Positions 36,290 through 45,678 of a DNA stretch of 64,000 nt are shown here, one piece after another. The DNA comes from Comamonas fluminis (lineage in GTDB: Bacteria > Pseudomonadota > Gammaproteobacteria > Burkholderiales > Burkholderiaceae_C). Each line of letters starts with the position of its first letter. The first letter of the stretch is position 1. The stretch is from contig NZ_CP066783.1 of the NCBI RefSeq assembly GCF_019186805.1, forward strand, positions 4,415,501 to 4,479,500, read 5' to 3'. A program made the position numbers and the translations under genes. The notes beneath the pieces are model-generated. The model ran no database searches. It had not been told where the DNA came from and was given only the letters and a program-made list of their open reading frames with translations.

Positions 36290-36318
36290 AAAAATTCCTT
36301 GAGGTTCACGCAAGCAGA

Positions 36319-38094
36319 TCAGGGCCAGACACGCTCTGAGGCCGTGGCTTTGAATGCGGTGGCAGGTTTGCTGTCTTCCACATCCGGGGTTTCAAAAAAC
36401 AGGCCGCCAGCAGCGGCAGATCGCGGCAGCATGGCTTGCACCTGCTTGTTGCCTGCTGCGGCCCCTACCTGGCGTACCGCAGCGGGGCTTGCGACAGCCA
36501 TCACGACAGCCCCCTCCTGCAGAGAGCGCGCAGGCCCTGTGGGCTGGCGTGGCACTGCAGCAGGAGGCGCGGGTTCTACGCGCTGCACGGGAACGGCCTG
36601 CACCGGTGCGGGCTGAACTCGCTCCACAGGCTCCTGCTTCACAACAACGGCTTTACGCGCTGGTGCAACTGGTGCGGGCTCTGCCGCCTTGGCTGCGGAA
36701 GCCATTGGCATCGTTTCCAGCGGCACCTGCTTTGCTACAGATACAGGAGCTTCTTGCGTAAGCTGAATACTGGGTTGAGGCAGCTTATTCTGCAAATCAG
36801 GCTGAGGTTTCCCGGCCTCTGCCCTTGGCACAGCTCGCGGCTGAACGGAGGCCACAGCCGGGGCCGTCAATGAGGGCTGCGGGGCTTCGACAACCGCAAC
36901 CGCAGCGGGCGCCGGTGCAACAGGCGCCGCATAGGCATAGCTGGAAGAAACGCTGGGGGCGAACTGCCCAGGAAAACGCGGGCGGGCAGAGTCAAAGCTG
37001 CTGCCAGACACCATCCACTGACCGCCACCGGCTGCCCTCTCCACATTCTGCGGCAGCGCAGGCGGCGACAAAGTGACGGGCTGCGGAAGTGGCGCTGCGA
37101 CGGCGACTTCTGCTGCAGGTTTTGGCGCAGATTCAGCGACGAGCGCTGCAACAGGTGTTGCTGCAGATGCCTGCACCGCAGCAAGGGCTGGCGCCTTGGC
37201 CACCTCAGGCTCTGGCGCGGGCTTTTGAGCTGCGGGGGCTGGCTTTGCAGGCTCAGGCTCTGCCTGCGCAGCAGGGGTTTCCGCCTTGGCCACTGATGCC
37301 TGAGGCGCTGCACTGGCACGAGACACGTTCACCACCTTGCCCGTGGCCTGGGGGGCCGGCTCGGCAGCCGCCTGCCTCGATTTTTGCTGCCACTGCGCGG
37401 CCTGCTCTCTGATGGCCTGCTGGGTCTGGGCATCCATCTTGCGCTGACGCATGAAATTCTCGGCCTCCGCACTCTGGCCGCTGACCATCATGAACAGGCC
37501 CAGATTCACATTGGCCTGTGCATCTTCAGGATTGAGCTGTGCCGCCTGCATCAATGGAAGGCGCGCCGCATTGAGGTCACCTGCACGCAGATAGGCATAG
37601 CCCAGATCGCTGAGCAGCCGTGGATCTACAGGGTTGGAGACACGGGCCTGCTCCATCTGCTGCGCGGCTCTGGGAAAGTCACCCAGCTCTGCCGCCACAC
37701 GGCCCAGCCCATAACGTGCAGCGCCATCCTTGGCACTGCCCAGAAGCCCCTGATAAATGGGCACTGCCGCATTGAGCTGGCCGACCTGGCGCAGCGCATC
37801 CGCACGCAGCAGGCGCGAATCGCTGGAGGCGCCCCATTGCTTGTCCAGCGCATCGAGGTGAGCGATGGAGGCGTACCACAGCGACTTGCTCTGCATCTGG
37901 CGCACCAGCGCCAGATAGGTTTCCTGAGTGTTGACGACGGGGTCTTTTTCCAGCGGCATTTCCGCAGCAGCCTTGGCCGCTGGCGACAGCACTGGCTGGT
38001 TCTGTCCCATCAATGAACCCATGCCGGAGCAACCCGAAAGCATGGAGACGGCCAATGCGGCCAGCGGCAGCATGCGAGATGGCTTGTTTTTCAT
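36319..38094 (-). CDS. tadD: TadD-like TPR lipoprotein with long Ala/Pro-rich C-terminus
   Basis: 591 residues. The lipobox LSGC (Cys22) follows a signal peptide. Residues 75-225 contain tetratricopeptide repeats (DSRLLRADALRQVGQLNAAV, GAARYGLGRVAAELGDFPRA, DPRLLSDLGYAYLRAGDLNA). From about 240 to the end the protein is extremely rich in Ala, Pro, Gln and Val, with repeated AAxPxA phrases. TadD is an outer-membrane-anchored lipoprotein of Flp pilus assembly. The long disordered tail is far beyond the usual TadD length and may span peptidoglycan. Its ATG overlaps the tadC stop (ATGA). Confidence 0.83.
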   Translation of the reverse strand: MKNKPSRMLPLAALAVSMLSGCSGMGSLMGQNQPVLSPAAKAAAEMPLEKDPVVNTQETYLALVRQMQSKSLWYASIAHLDALDKQWGASSDSRLLRADALRQVGQLNAAVPIYQGLLGSAKDGAARYGLGRVAAELGDFPRAAQQMEQARVSNPVDPRLLSDLGYAYLRAGDLNAARLPLMQAAQLNPEDAQANVNLGLFMMVSGQSAEAENFMRQRKMDAQTQQAIREQAAQWQQKSRQAAAEPAPQATGKVVNVSRASAAPQASVAKAETPAAQAEPEPAKPAPAAQKPAPEPEVAKAPALAAVQASAATPVAALVAESAPKPAAEVAVAAPLPQPVTLSPPALPQNVERAAGGGQWMVSGSSFDSARPRFPGQFAPSVSSSYAYAAPVAPAPAAVAVVEAPQPSLTAPAVASVQPRAVPRAEAGKPQPDLQNKLPQPSIQLTQEAPVSVAKQVPLETMPMASAAKAAEPAPVAPARKAVVVKQEPVERVQPAPVQAVPVQRVEPAPPAAVPRQPTGPARSLQEGAVVMAVASPAAVRQVGAAAGNKQVQAMLPRSAAAGGLFFETPDVEDSKPATAFKATASERVWP

Positions 38095-39050
38095 TTTGTC
38101 ATCGCTCCCAACGCGCGGATCACGGCCAGAAAGCCGGGCCCCGCCGTAATGATGATCAGGGCTGGAAGCAGGGTCACCACCATGACGCCTGTCATCTTCA
38201 CCGAGATCTTCCCTATCAGCTCTTTCATCTTGGCCTTGCGCTGTTCACGCAGGCGCTCGCCAAACACGCGCAAAGGCTCCTGCACGGCGCCACCGTATTT
38301 GTCGATCTGCGTCATCAGAGAGGTCAGTGCAACCAGGTTTTCGTTCTGATAGATCTCGCTCATGCGACCAAACGAGCGCTCCCGCGTGCCGCCCCGGCTG
38401 TATTGCAGATTGGCCAGCTGAATCTCCCGCGAAAGCACGGGCATGACGTTGCCAAAATCCTGACCAATCACCTGCAGCGTCTGATCCAGACTCATGCCGG
38501 TGCCCTGCAGCAGGCCCAGCAGGTCAATCAGCAAAGGCAGCTCCTTGGCCACGCTGGCACGGCGACGCGAAGCCACGCTGCGCAGCACCCATTTGGGCAG
38601 CAAAAAGCCAATCGTGAATGCTGCAAACAGCCACAGCAAAAACTGTTTGCTGCCGGAAAAAACCATTGCGGCCAGCACAGGCAACACCAGCGCACACACA
38701 CAGCGGGCCACCAGGTATTGCAGCTGCGCACGCGGGGTTCCCCAGCCGCATTTGCCCAGCAAGGCACGGTCTTCATCAGCCACCAGTGCTTTGCCGAATG
38801 AGGTGTTCAGCCAGTGCACAGGTGCTTCTTCTTCCCCGCTGAAACTGCGCAGCAAATCCACGGGCTTGATGGGTGCAGGGCGGTTTGCAGCCCCTGCCTG
38901 ACCTGCGCCAGCGCGATCCAGCGCAGACTGCAGCACCTGGCTGCTGCGCTCGCGGCGCTGGTGCGCATAGGCAATGATGCCGGCAGCAATCAGCGCTGCC
39001 AGTGCCAGCAGAGCCACGCTGATGAGCAATAGAAGGCGTGAGGTATCCAT
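38091..39050 (-). CDS. tadC: TadC, inner-membrane platform protein (T2SS F family)
   Basis: 319 residues. An N-terminal helix (LLLLISVALLALAALIAAGI), two central hydrophobic segments (CALVLPVLAAMVFSG, FLLWLFAAFTIGFLL) and a C-terminal helix frame the GspF domain with KELPLLIDLLGLLQGTGMSL and QNENLVALTSLMTQIDKYGG. It pairs with TadB to form the platform that couples the TadA motor to pilin. The start codon overlaps the tadB stop (TAATG). Confidence 0.9.
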   Translation of the reverse strand: MDTSRLLLLISVALLALAALIAAGIIAYAHQRRERSSQVLQSALDRAGAGQAGAANRPAPIKPVDLLRSFSGEEEAPVHWLNTSFGKALVADEDRALLGKCGWGTPRAQLQYLVARCVCALVLPVLAAMVFSGSKQFLLWLFAAFTIGFLLPKWVLRSVASRRRASVAKELPLLIDLLGLLQGTGMSLDQTLQVIGQDFGNVMPVLSREIQLANLQYSRGGTRERSFGRMSEIYQNENLVALTSLMTQIDKYGGAVQEPLRVFGERLREQRKAKMKELIGKISVKMTGVMVVTLLPALIIITAGPGFLAVIRALGAMTK

Positions 39051-40018
39051 TACTCAGCCCCCTCATCGAGTTTCGACATGCGGTACAGCAGCACCACGCC
39101 CACCATCTGCAGCGCGGCAGCGGCCCAGATGATGTTGCGCCCGCTGGGGTCTTCCCACATGCGCAAAAAGTATCCTGCGTTGAACGAGATGATGAGGCCG
39201 CACACCGCGATGGGCAGCAGACTTAGCACCCAGGCCGACATGCGTGTTTCCGCCGTCATGGCAGACAGATCCTGCTCGGCCTGCTCACGGTCGCGCATGA
39301 AGTTGGCGACGCGCTCCATCAGCACATCCACACGCCCGCCATAGCGCACGCTGATGCGCAGAATGGCCGCCAGCAGATGCAGCTCATCCAGCCGCGTCTG
39401 CTTGGCCACGTGGGCTACGGCGTTTTCCAGATCCATGCCTGCGCGGGTCAGGCTGGCAGCGCGCTCCATCACCGGTTGCAGCGGCGCCTTGCTGCTGGCC
39501 GCAGCCAGCTGAAACGCAGCCTGCACCGCATTACCCAGCGTGACCAGGCGCACCATATTGTCCAGAAAGCCTGGCAACTGGCGCGAGAGCTGGCGGCGAT
39601 ATTTCTGCGCCCGTGTCATCAGCAAAAAGAAGAAAGCAATGCTCAGCACCACCACGGCTGCGCTGGCGGCCAGCCAGCCAGCGGTGAAGCCTACCACCAG
39701 AAACACCAGCGCAATCGCACCCAGCCCGCCATAGAACAGCTTGTCGCTGACCGTACCGACCAGGAACGCTGGCACGGGCAAGCCCGCTTTTTTCCCTTCA
39801 GAAAGCAGCGCATCGGCCACCGAGGTATCAAAGGCAGATCCAGCGGGGTCGCGCACATTGAAGCCTGCTGCCGCCGCAGCGCTTTTTTCCAGGCTTTGCT
39901 GCAAGTGGTCGGCCATCTTGCGCGTTTGCTGCTGCTTTCCAGCAAACACCCACAGGGCCACAGCGCCCGCTGCCAGCAGCAGGGCCAGGCTCAGCATCAG
40001 AAATGCGTTGCTAGCCAT
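39050..40018 (-). CDS. tadB: TadB, inner-membrane platform protein (T2SS F family)
   Basis: 322 residues from ATG 40018, which overlaps the last eight bases of tadA. Helix one is at about residues 7-27. The GspF domain contains RQLSRQLPGFLDNMVRLVTL, GMDLENAVAHVAKQTRLDEL and SVRYGGRVDVLMERVANFMR. C-terminal helices close the protein. It functions with TadC and TadA in Flp pilus assembly. Confidence 0.9.
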   Translation of the reverse strand: MASNAFLMLSLALLLAAGAVALWVFAGKQQQTRKMADHLQQSLEKSAAAAAGFNVRDPAGSAFDTSVADALLSEGKKAGLPVPAFLVGTVSDKLFYGGLGAIALVFLVVGFTAGWLAASAAVVVLSIAFFFLLMTRAQKYRRQLSRQLPGFLDNMVRLVTLGNAVQAAFQLAAASSKAPLQPVMERAASLTRAGMDLENAVAHVAKQTRLDELHLLAAILRISVRYGGRVDVLMERVANFMRDREQAEQDLSAMTAETRMSAWVLSLLPIAVCGLIISFNAGYFLRMWEDPSGRNIIWAAAALQMVGVVLLYRMSKLDEGAE

Positions 40019-41333
40019 GGCGAGCCCCCGCAGGGCCGCCCGCGTGCTGCAACACCGAGCGAAAGCGTGCCAGCTTGGGGGTGTGCGGCGTGATGCCCAT
40101 GGTGCTCCAGCGCTCCAGGTCTTCCCCGTTGGGCTGCGGCAGCAACTCGTGGCGATACAGCTCCTGCGTGGCAATCACGCTGTCGATGATGCCGGTGACT
40201 TCCGTAATCGATGTGATGCGCCGCTTGCCATTGGGCAGGCGGCTGATCTGCACGATAAAGTCCAGCGCATTGGCGATCTGGCGGCGCAGGCTGACTTCGC
40301 TGCCTTGAAAGCCTGCAAAGCCCGCCAGCATCTCCATACGGTGCAGGCATTCGCGGGCCGAGCTGGCGTGAATCGTGGCCATCGAACCATCGTGGCCGGT
40401 GTTCATGGCCTGCAACATTTCCAGCACTTCTGCGCCACGCACTTCCCCCACAACAATGCGGTCCGGGCGCATGCGCAGGCTGTTGCGCAGCAGGTCACGA
40501 ATGGAAACCACACCCGCGCCTTCAAAGCCACCGGGGCGGCTTTCCATGCGCACCACATGGGGGTGCGGCAGGGTCAGCTCAGCCGTGTCTTCAATCGTGA
40601 CCACGCGCTCATTGGGCGGGATGAATCCCGCAATGGCGTTGAGCATGGAAGTCTTGCCGCAGCTGGTGCCGCCGCTAATGAGGATATTGCAGCGCTCACG
40701 CACCGCCAGCTCCAGCAAGCGGGCCATGCCCTCGTCCATGGTGCCGAACTCGACCAGGTCCTGCACGCGCAGCGGGTCATTGCGGAACTTGCGGATGGAC
40801 ACTGCCGGGCCATCCAGTGACAGCGGCTCAATCACCACATTGATACGGCCCCCATCGGGCAGACGCGCATCCACCATGGGCGTGGATTCGTCCAGCCGAC
40901 GCCCCAACGGCGAGATGATGCGACGCACGATGCGCAGCACATGGGCGTTGTCGGTGAAGTGCATGGTCTCCTGCTGCAGCACCCCCTTGCGCGAGACAAA
41001 TACACGCTGATAGCCGTTGATCAGAATGTCTTCTACTTCGGGGTCGGCCATCAGGTCATCCAGCGGTCCCAGTCCCGACAGCTCCTTGTTCAGCGCCTGT
41101 GCAATCCACTGCACTTCCTCGTCATTGACGGGAAAGCGCTGCTGGCGCACAAACTGCTCCAGCTCCTGCTGCACAAACTGGCGCACACGCCCTGCAGACC
41201 ACTTGGCAAAGATGGAGCCCAACTCTTCCACGCGTGTGAGCAAATGCTCGTGCGCTACGTTTTTGATGAGCAGCAGCTGCTTGGAATCAGAAAAATCGTT
41301 GCTCTTCTCGGCAAAAACAATATCCATGCTCAT
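40011..41333 (-). CDS. tadA: TadA/CpaF secretion ATPase
   Basis: 440 residues from ATG 41333, overlapping the cpaE stop (ATGA) with GAGGAGAGG upstream. A VirB11/GspE-type ATPase: Walker A GGTSCGKT (221-228; the usual sequence is GGTGSGKT, so a Cys replaces the middle Ser/Gly), the Asp box TIEDTAEL, the His box MNTGHDGSMATIHA and VGEVRG. It powers pilin extrusion and, in some species, retraction. The essential Lys227 is present, so the Cys substitution need not impair activity. Confidence 0.95.
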   Translation of the reverse strand: MSMDIVFAEKSNDFSDSKQLLLIKNVAHEHLLTRVEELGSIFAKWSAGRVRQFVQQELEQFVRQQRFPVNDEEVQWIAQALNKELSGLGPLDDLMADPEVEDILINGYQRVFVSRKGVLQQETMHFTDNAHVLRIVRRIISPLGRRLDESTPMVDARLPDGGRINVVIEPLSLDGPAVSIRKFRNDPLRVQDLVEFGTMDEGMARLLELAVRERCNILISGGTSCGKTSMLNAIAGFIPPNERVVTIEDTAELTLPHPHVVRMESRPGGFEGAGVVSIRDLLRNSLRMRPDRIVVGEVRGAEVLEMLQAMNTGHDGSMATIHASSARECLHRMEMLAGFAGFQGSEVSLRRQIANALDFIVQISRLPNGKRRITSITEVTGIIDSVIATQELYRHELLPQPNGEDLERWSTMGITPHTPKLARFRSVLQHAGGPAGARHG

Positions 41334-42682
41334 TCGCCTCTCCTCAGGCGCTTGGCCCACTGACTCAGAATTCCAGGTGCCGGGGCTGCAGGGGCCGGGC
41401 CCGCCATGGGCTCGCCCAGCAATGCACGCGCCATGGTGCGCACCGATGTAACGTAGGGGTCTCCGCGCAAGGTCTGCGACAGCAGCTGCCCTGAGCTGGC
41501 CGCCGCAAGCAGCGCTGTGCCGCGGTCTGGCACCACATGCAAAAGCTCCAGCCCCAGACGTTGCGCCACTTCCTTGGCTGGCAAACCCGCCTGAGCGTTG
41601 AAGCGGTTGAGCACCAGCTTGAGCGAGCTGCGCTCAATGCCTTTGGACTCCAGCTCGCGAATCATCTGAGCGGTAGAAACAATGCCGCCCAGTGACTGAT
41701 CGCACACCACCCACGCCTGGCCACATTCACGCAGCACCGGCGCCAGAAAATCCGCCTGCACCATGCCGCCCAGATCAATGACCTGGGCCTTGAGCAAAGC
41801 CTTGAAAGTACGAATCACATTGGCCGCCGCCGTAGGGCTGACTTCCCGCAGCAGGCTCAGATCAGCGGGCCAGGCCAATGCCGCCGCGCCTGTGAAGTGC
41901 TTTTCCACCGCCGAGTCCAGCAGCGTTGCATCCAGACGGCGCAAGTTCTGAACCGCATCCACAAAGCTATAGCTGCCCGCGACGTCCAGATACAGCAGCC
42001 CATCGCGGGCTGGCAGCCCAAGATCGAGCAGCGCCGCATGTGCAGCCTCTTCAGGCGGCAGTTGGCTCGCACCGGCCTTGCGCGCAACCTGATGGCGACG
42101 CACCGCACCGCGTACATCATGGGCCTGCATCTCCTGCAGCATGACGGCCAGATGCACTGCCAGCGTTGTCACCCCCATACCCACGCGCCCGCCCAGCAAG
42201 GGGATGGCAACGCTGGTGTCTTCCACAGAAACAGCCGCAGGCACTGGTGCGGCAGCAGGTGCTGCTGGGGCATACAACTGCCGCTTGAACGCAGTGCGTG
42301 CATCGGCTTCGCTGGCATCCCAGTTCACAAATTCCGTCACCCCGCAGCGCAAGGCGGCGAGCATGGATGCGGCGTCCACCGCAGAGCCAGCGCCCATCAG
42401 CACAACGCCGGGCCAGCCGCTACGCAGATCGGCCGCCAGCAGCGCCGCTGCCTCTGTCGCAGGTGCAGAGAAATCCACCATCACCACGCCCAGACCAGAC
42501 TCCGAGAGATGCGGCTCCAGGTGCAGCATGTCGAGAGCAACGGGGACTACTTCAGCTTCATCGCCCAAAGCACCTGCCAGCCAGAAGGCATGGGCCGATG
42601 ACTGGGTCAGCAGCAGAACGCGCACAGATCCGCCAGAGCTATCCGTCTGTGCAGCTTTCAGATGAGAAGAATCCATGCGCAT
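41330..42682 (-). CDS. cpaE: CpaE/TadZ, MinD-like polar localisation ATPase with degenerate Walker A
   Basis: 450 residues from ATG 42682 (AGG seven bases upstream; ATG 42688 also possible). Residues 15-125 form an atypical receiver-like domain (RVLLLTQSSAHAFWLAGALG, LGVVMVDFSA). The C-terminal part is MinD-like, but the phosphate loop reads GGRVGMGVTTLAVHLA: the signature Lys of KGGxGKTT is missing. TadZ proteins with altered P-loops are known to localise tad machinery at the pole. LLDLGLPARDGLLYLDVAG and IDLGGMVQADFLAPV follow the ParA fold. Confidence 0.88.
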   Translation of the reverse strand: MRMDSSHLKAAQTDSSGGSVRVLLLTQSSAHAFWLAGALGDEAEVVPVALDMLHLEPHLSESGLGVVMVDFSAPATEAAALLAADLRSGWPGVVLMGAGSAVDAASMLAALRCGVTEFVNWDASEADARTAFKRQLYAPAAPAAAPVPAAVSVEDTSVAIPLLGGRVGMGVTTLAVHLAVMLQEMQAHDVRGAVRRHQVARKAGASQLPPEEAAHAALLDLGLPARDGLLYLDVAGSYSFVDAVQNLRRLDATLLDSAVEKHFTGAAALAWPADLSLLREVSPTAAANVIRTFKALLKAQVIDLGGMVQADFLAPVLRECGQAWVVCDQSLGGIVSTAQMIRELESKGIERSSLKLVLNRFNAQAGLPAKEVAQRLGLELLHVVPDRGTALLAAASSGQLLSQTLRGDPYVTSVRTMARALLGEPMAGPAPAAPAPGILSQWAKRLRRGE

Positions 42683-42703
42683 GGTCATACCTCATGGCCT
42701 TTC

Positions 42704-44107
42704 TCAACGCGAGAATCCTGGTGCCACGCTGCGGGACAAACCACCCGCCAGCCACGGCCCCCAGACAGTGCCGTTGCGCTGTTCTGTACGGCCTGGCAGC
42801 AAGGGTTCCACATCCACATCACGCGCCAGCGGTTTGACCAAGCGGGGCGTGACAACGATGGCAATTTCCTTTTCTTTCTGGCTGTATTCCTGCTGCTTGA
42901 ACAGCACGCCCAGAATCGGGATATCGCCCAGCAGCGGTACCTTGTTCGTGTTGGAAGATGTTGTGCGGCTCACCAGCCCACCAATCACAAAGCTCTCGCC
43001 GTCACCCAGCTCTACCGTCGTATCAGCGCGGCGCGTAGAAATAGATGGCACGGATGCGCCATTGAGCGTCAGTACATTGGCATAGTCCAGCTCGCTGGCC
43101 TCAGGCGCAACCTTCAGCACAATGCGGTCGTTTGACAGCACCGTCGGCGAAACAGTCAAGCCAATACCGTATGGCTTGTACTGAATCGCCACCATGCCTG
43201 TACCTGCAGGCACAGGAACAGGCACTTCGCCCCCCGACAGGAAGTTGGCGCTCTGCCCGGACAGTGCCACCAGCGTAGGGGCAGCCAGCACGCGCGCCAG
43301 ACCGTTGCCTTCCAGCATGCCCAGATTGAGACCAATGCCCGCTTTGTCAAACTGCATCAGCAGATTGAACGCCGCACTCATGGGTGACGTCGTTGCATTA
43401 GCGCCGAAGCCGCCACTGGTAGTGGTAGTTGTGCCGGTGCTGGAGTTGGAGCTGCTATCAACCTTGTAAGCGCCCTTGCTCAAAATTCCAAAGCTAAAGC
43501 CGTGACTGTTGGCAGCCGTGCTGAACAGGTTGATGCCAACGTTTTTCATCAGCGTCTTGTTGAACTCCACCACCTTCACATCAACCTGCACCACATTGCT
43601 TTTGAGCTGCACGCTGGACAGATCCACGGTCTTGATCTTGTCGCCAGACTGCGCATTCGCCAGCTCGTTAGAGAACTGCTGCTCAATCAGGCTGCTGGAT
43701 TTGGCGGTGCGCAGCTCCACACGCTGCTGCACATTGAGCCAGTAGGTCTTGGGGTGAGCCTCGCCACGCGGCCAGACCATAAAGCTGGTCGCACCAGGCT
43801 TGAGCGGGTTGAGCAAAATCTTGGCCGCCTGGCCCTTGCCTACGCGCTTGATATGCACACCTGCCACCGTGTCGTCGCCAATGGCAATGCGCTCCACGCC
43901 CGCAGGCAGGTTCAGCTCATGCTGGGCGCCCATGACCAGCTTGATCTCCGTCGCGCCGCTGGGTTGAGACGCTACATTTTCCGAAGCAGAAGCCGTATTA
44001 CTTGTCTGCGCTACGGCGCCAAAAAGCATCAGAGAAACACCGCAAGCCACCGGCAGTTTCAGCACAGAGATTGCGCGGCCAGAGATAGAGAACATCTTGT
44101 TTTTCAT
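42704..44107 (-). CDS. rcpA: Outer-membrane secretin RcpA/CpaC
   Basis: 467 residues from ATG 44107, one base after the cpaB stop. A signal peptide (VLKLPVACGVSLMLFGAVAQ) leads into an N-terminal pilus/BON-like region (VMGAQHELNLPAGVERIAIG, RVGKGQAAKILLNPLKPGAT) and a C-terminal secretin domain with LSGGEVPVPVPAGTG and the closing signature VPLLGDIPILGVLFKQ. It forms the outer-membrane pore for the Flp pilus. Confidence 0.93.
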   Translation of the reverse strand: MKNKMFSISGRAISVLKLPVACGVSLMLFGAVAQTSNTASASENVASQPSGATEIKLVMGAQHELNLPAGVERIAIGDDTVAGVHIKRVGKGQAAKILLNPLKPGATSFMVWPRGEAHPKTYWLNVQQRVELRTAKSSSLIEQQFSNELANAQSGDKIKTVDLSSVQLKSNVVQVDVKVVEFNKTLMKNVGINLFSTAANSHGFSFGILSKGAYKVDSSSNSSTGTTTTTSGGFGANATTSPMSAAFNLLMQFDKAGIGLNLGMLEGNGLARVLAAPTLVALSGQSANFLSGGEVPVPVPAGTGMVAIQYKPYGIGLTVSPTVLSNDRIVLKVAPEASELDYANVLTLNGASVPSISTRRADTTVELGDGESFVIGGLVSRTTSSNTNKVPLLGDIPILGVLFKQQEYSQKEKEIAIVVTPRLVKPLARDVDVEPLLPGRTEQRNGTVWGPWLAGGLSRSVAPGFSR

Positions 44108-44108
44108 A

Positions 44109-45113
44109 TCAGTACCGCACGGTTTGGCTGTTAGCGCCGCGCACAAATTCCACGGCCAGAGAAGAGTCAGAAGATGCGGTACGCACCCGAGGGGCGGCTG
44201 GCTTTGCAGTGCCTGCATTCATGGGCGCAGCAGGCCTTGCACCCAGATTGCTGCGATTGACGCCCGTGGCACCTGCCAGGCTGCTCATGGCTACACCAGC
44301 CTGCGCAGCATCAGCGCCTTCAAGCGGTGTATTGGCAACCGCCCCCTTGGGCAGCGATACCGCCAGCACGCCGGGCAGTGGCGAGAACTTTTCCATATCC
44401 GGCTCGCTGGTGTCTGCAGGGTTGCGCAGCGCCAGCAGCAGACTGCCATTGCTGCCACCCAGTGCAAGGCGGCTGACCTCTGCCACAGGCACAGACAGCA
44501 CCGCAGTGCGAGCACTTTCAGGACTATTGGCCTGCTGCTTGCCATCCGCCTTGTCCTGCTGGCTGGTCAAAGCATCCACCGATGCCGCACCATAGGCCAG
44601 CACACGCTTGCGCGACAGCAACAAACGCGCCTGGCTCTGGTCAATCTCATTGCCATCGCGGCGCAGCACAAAGAACACATCGACAAAATCACCGGGACGA
44701 ATGCGGTTGCCCGCGCCCACGCTTTCATCGACCTTGACTGCAACGGCACGCTCACCTTCTGGCACCTTCAGCGCCAAACCAGTCACCAATTGGCCTTTCA
44801 AAATCGGAGCGCCTTGGGGAATATCGACAGCGGGGACTGAACCGACAGCCGCAGGTACATCGTCATACGCCCCATCGGGGCGAGCCGTCAGACCCGCCAT
44901 TTGCAGGTCTTCAGCCTTGAGCGCCTGACCAGCCACCAAAGCCTTCGCAGCCACCACTACATTGATCGTGGAGGCTGGCTGGCCTTCACCCGCTGCAATC
45001 TGCGCCTGGGGGTCTGCCGACTTGGGCGCTTTGGCCAGCATCCACCCATAAACACCTAAAGCCAGCGCTATGGCCAGCAATGTCCCAACTGCTATTTTTG
45101 CGATATTGACCAT
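44109..45113 (-). CDS. cpaB: CpaB/RcpC pilus assembly protein
   Basis: 334 residues from ATG 45113, with GGGAGAG upstream. A single N-terminal membrane helix (IAVGTLLAIALALGVYGWML) is followed by an SAF/AFP-like beta-clip domain (NVVVAAKALVAGQALKAEDL, GAPILKGQLVTGLALKVPEG) and the RcpC region (VKVDESVGAGNRIRPGDFVD). CpaB stabilises the secretin and may bind peptidoglycan. The C-terminal 60 residues are Ala/Pro-rich. Confidence 0.9.
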   Translation of the reverse strand: MVNIAKIAVGTLLAIALALGVYGWMLAKAPKSADPQAQIAAGEGQPASTINVVVAAKALVAGQALKAEDLQMAGLTARPDGAYDDVPAAVGSVPAVDIPQGAPILKGQLVTGLALKVPEGERAVAVKVDESVGAGNRIRPGDFVDVFFVLRRDGNEIDQSQARLLLSRKRVLAYGAASVDALTSQQDKADGKQQANSPESARTAVLSVPVAEVSRLALGGSNGSLLLALRNPADTSEPDMEKFSPLPGVLAVSLPKGAVANTPLEGADAAQAGVAMSSLAGATGVNRSNLGARPAAPMNAGTAKPAAPRVRTASSDSSLAVEFVRGANSQTVRY

Positions 45114-45169
45114 CTCGCTCTCCCTTCCTGATACCAAGCTTTTTTCAACCTGGCTTTATTAATATTTAT

Positions 45170-45667
45170 TCAGTCCAGCAAACTAATCTGTGCAACCGCC
45201 TGGCCTTGTAAAAGACTGGGGGTGGGCAAGCTCATTAACGGCCCTAGTAACTTTGGTACTAGTGGCGCTTTGTCGTAGTCATAGGTCACTAGCACCTTGA
45301 TACAAGTGACTCCGTTTAAAGCAGAGCACAAGGTGTTATCCGCAGTAACCACTGTTTTTGTCGTACCAGTTGCACAAGAGCCAGACGTACCTGCCTGTCC
45401 TGAACCTGTTTTCATCAACCATGCCAGCACTTGATTGGACATATCACATGCAGCAGCAATACGGGCATTTTGTCGATCCACTTCATTGCTTCCACTTTGA
45501 TAGCGAACAGCCGCCCGGGCACCTTCTGCTGCTGCCAAAGTAATAGTTTGCTGCGCAGCAAAAATTAATCCATAAGTCACTACGGCATAAAAAATAATAA
45601 AAAATATAGGAAAGATGATGGCAAATTCAATGGCTGCTGCGCCTTTTTGTTTTATTTGAATTTTCAT
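45170..45667 (-). CDS. tadE: TadE-like minor pseudopilin
   Basis: 165 residues from ATG 45667, with AGGAGG five bases upstream. The N-terminus QKGAAAIEFAIIFPIFFIIF is the TadE signature: a short basic leader, Gly, and a Glu followed by a long hydrophobic helix, processed by the prepilin peptidase. The rest is a small extracytoplasmic domain with several Cys. It is more AT-rich than the downstream tad genes. Confidence 0.88.
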   Translation of the reverse strand: MKIQIKQKGAAAIEFAIIFPIFFIIFYAVVTYGLIFAAQQTITLAAAEGARAAVRYQSGSNEVDRQNARIAAACDMSNQVLAWLMKTGSGQAGTSGSCATGTTKTVVTADNTLCSALNGVTCIKVLVTYDYDKAPLVPKLLGPLMSLPTPSLLQGQAVAQISLLD

Positions 45668-45678
45668 ACATCCTCCTT

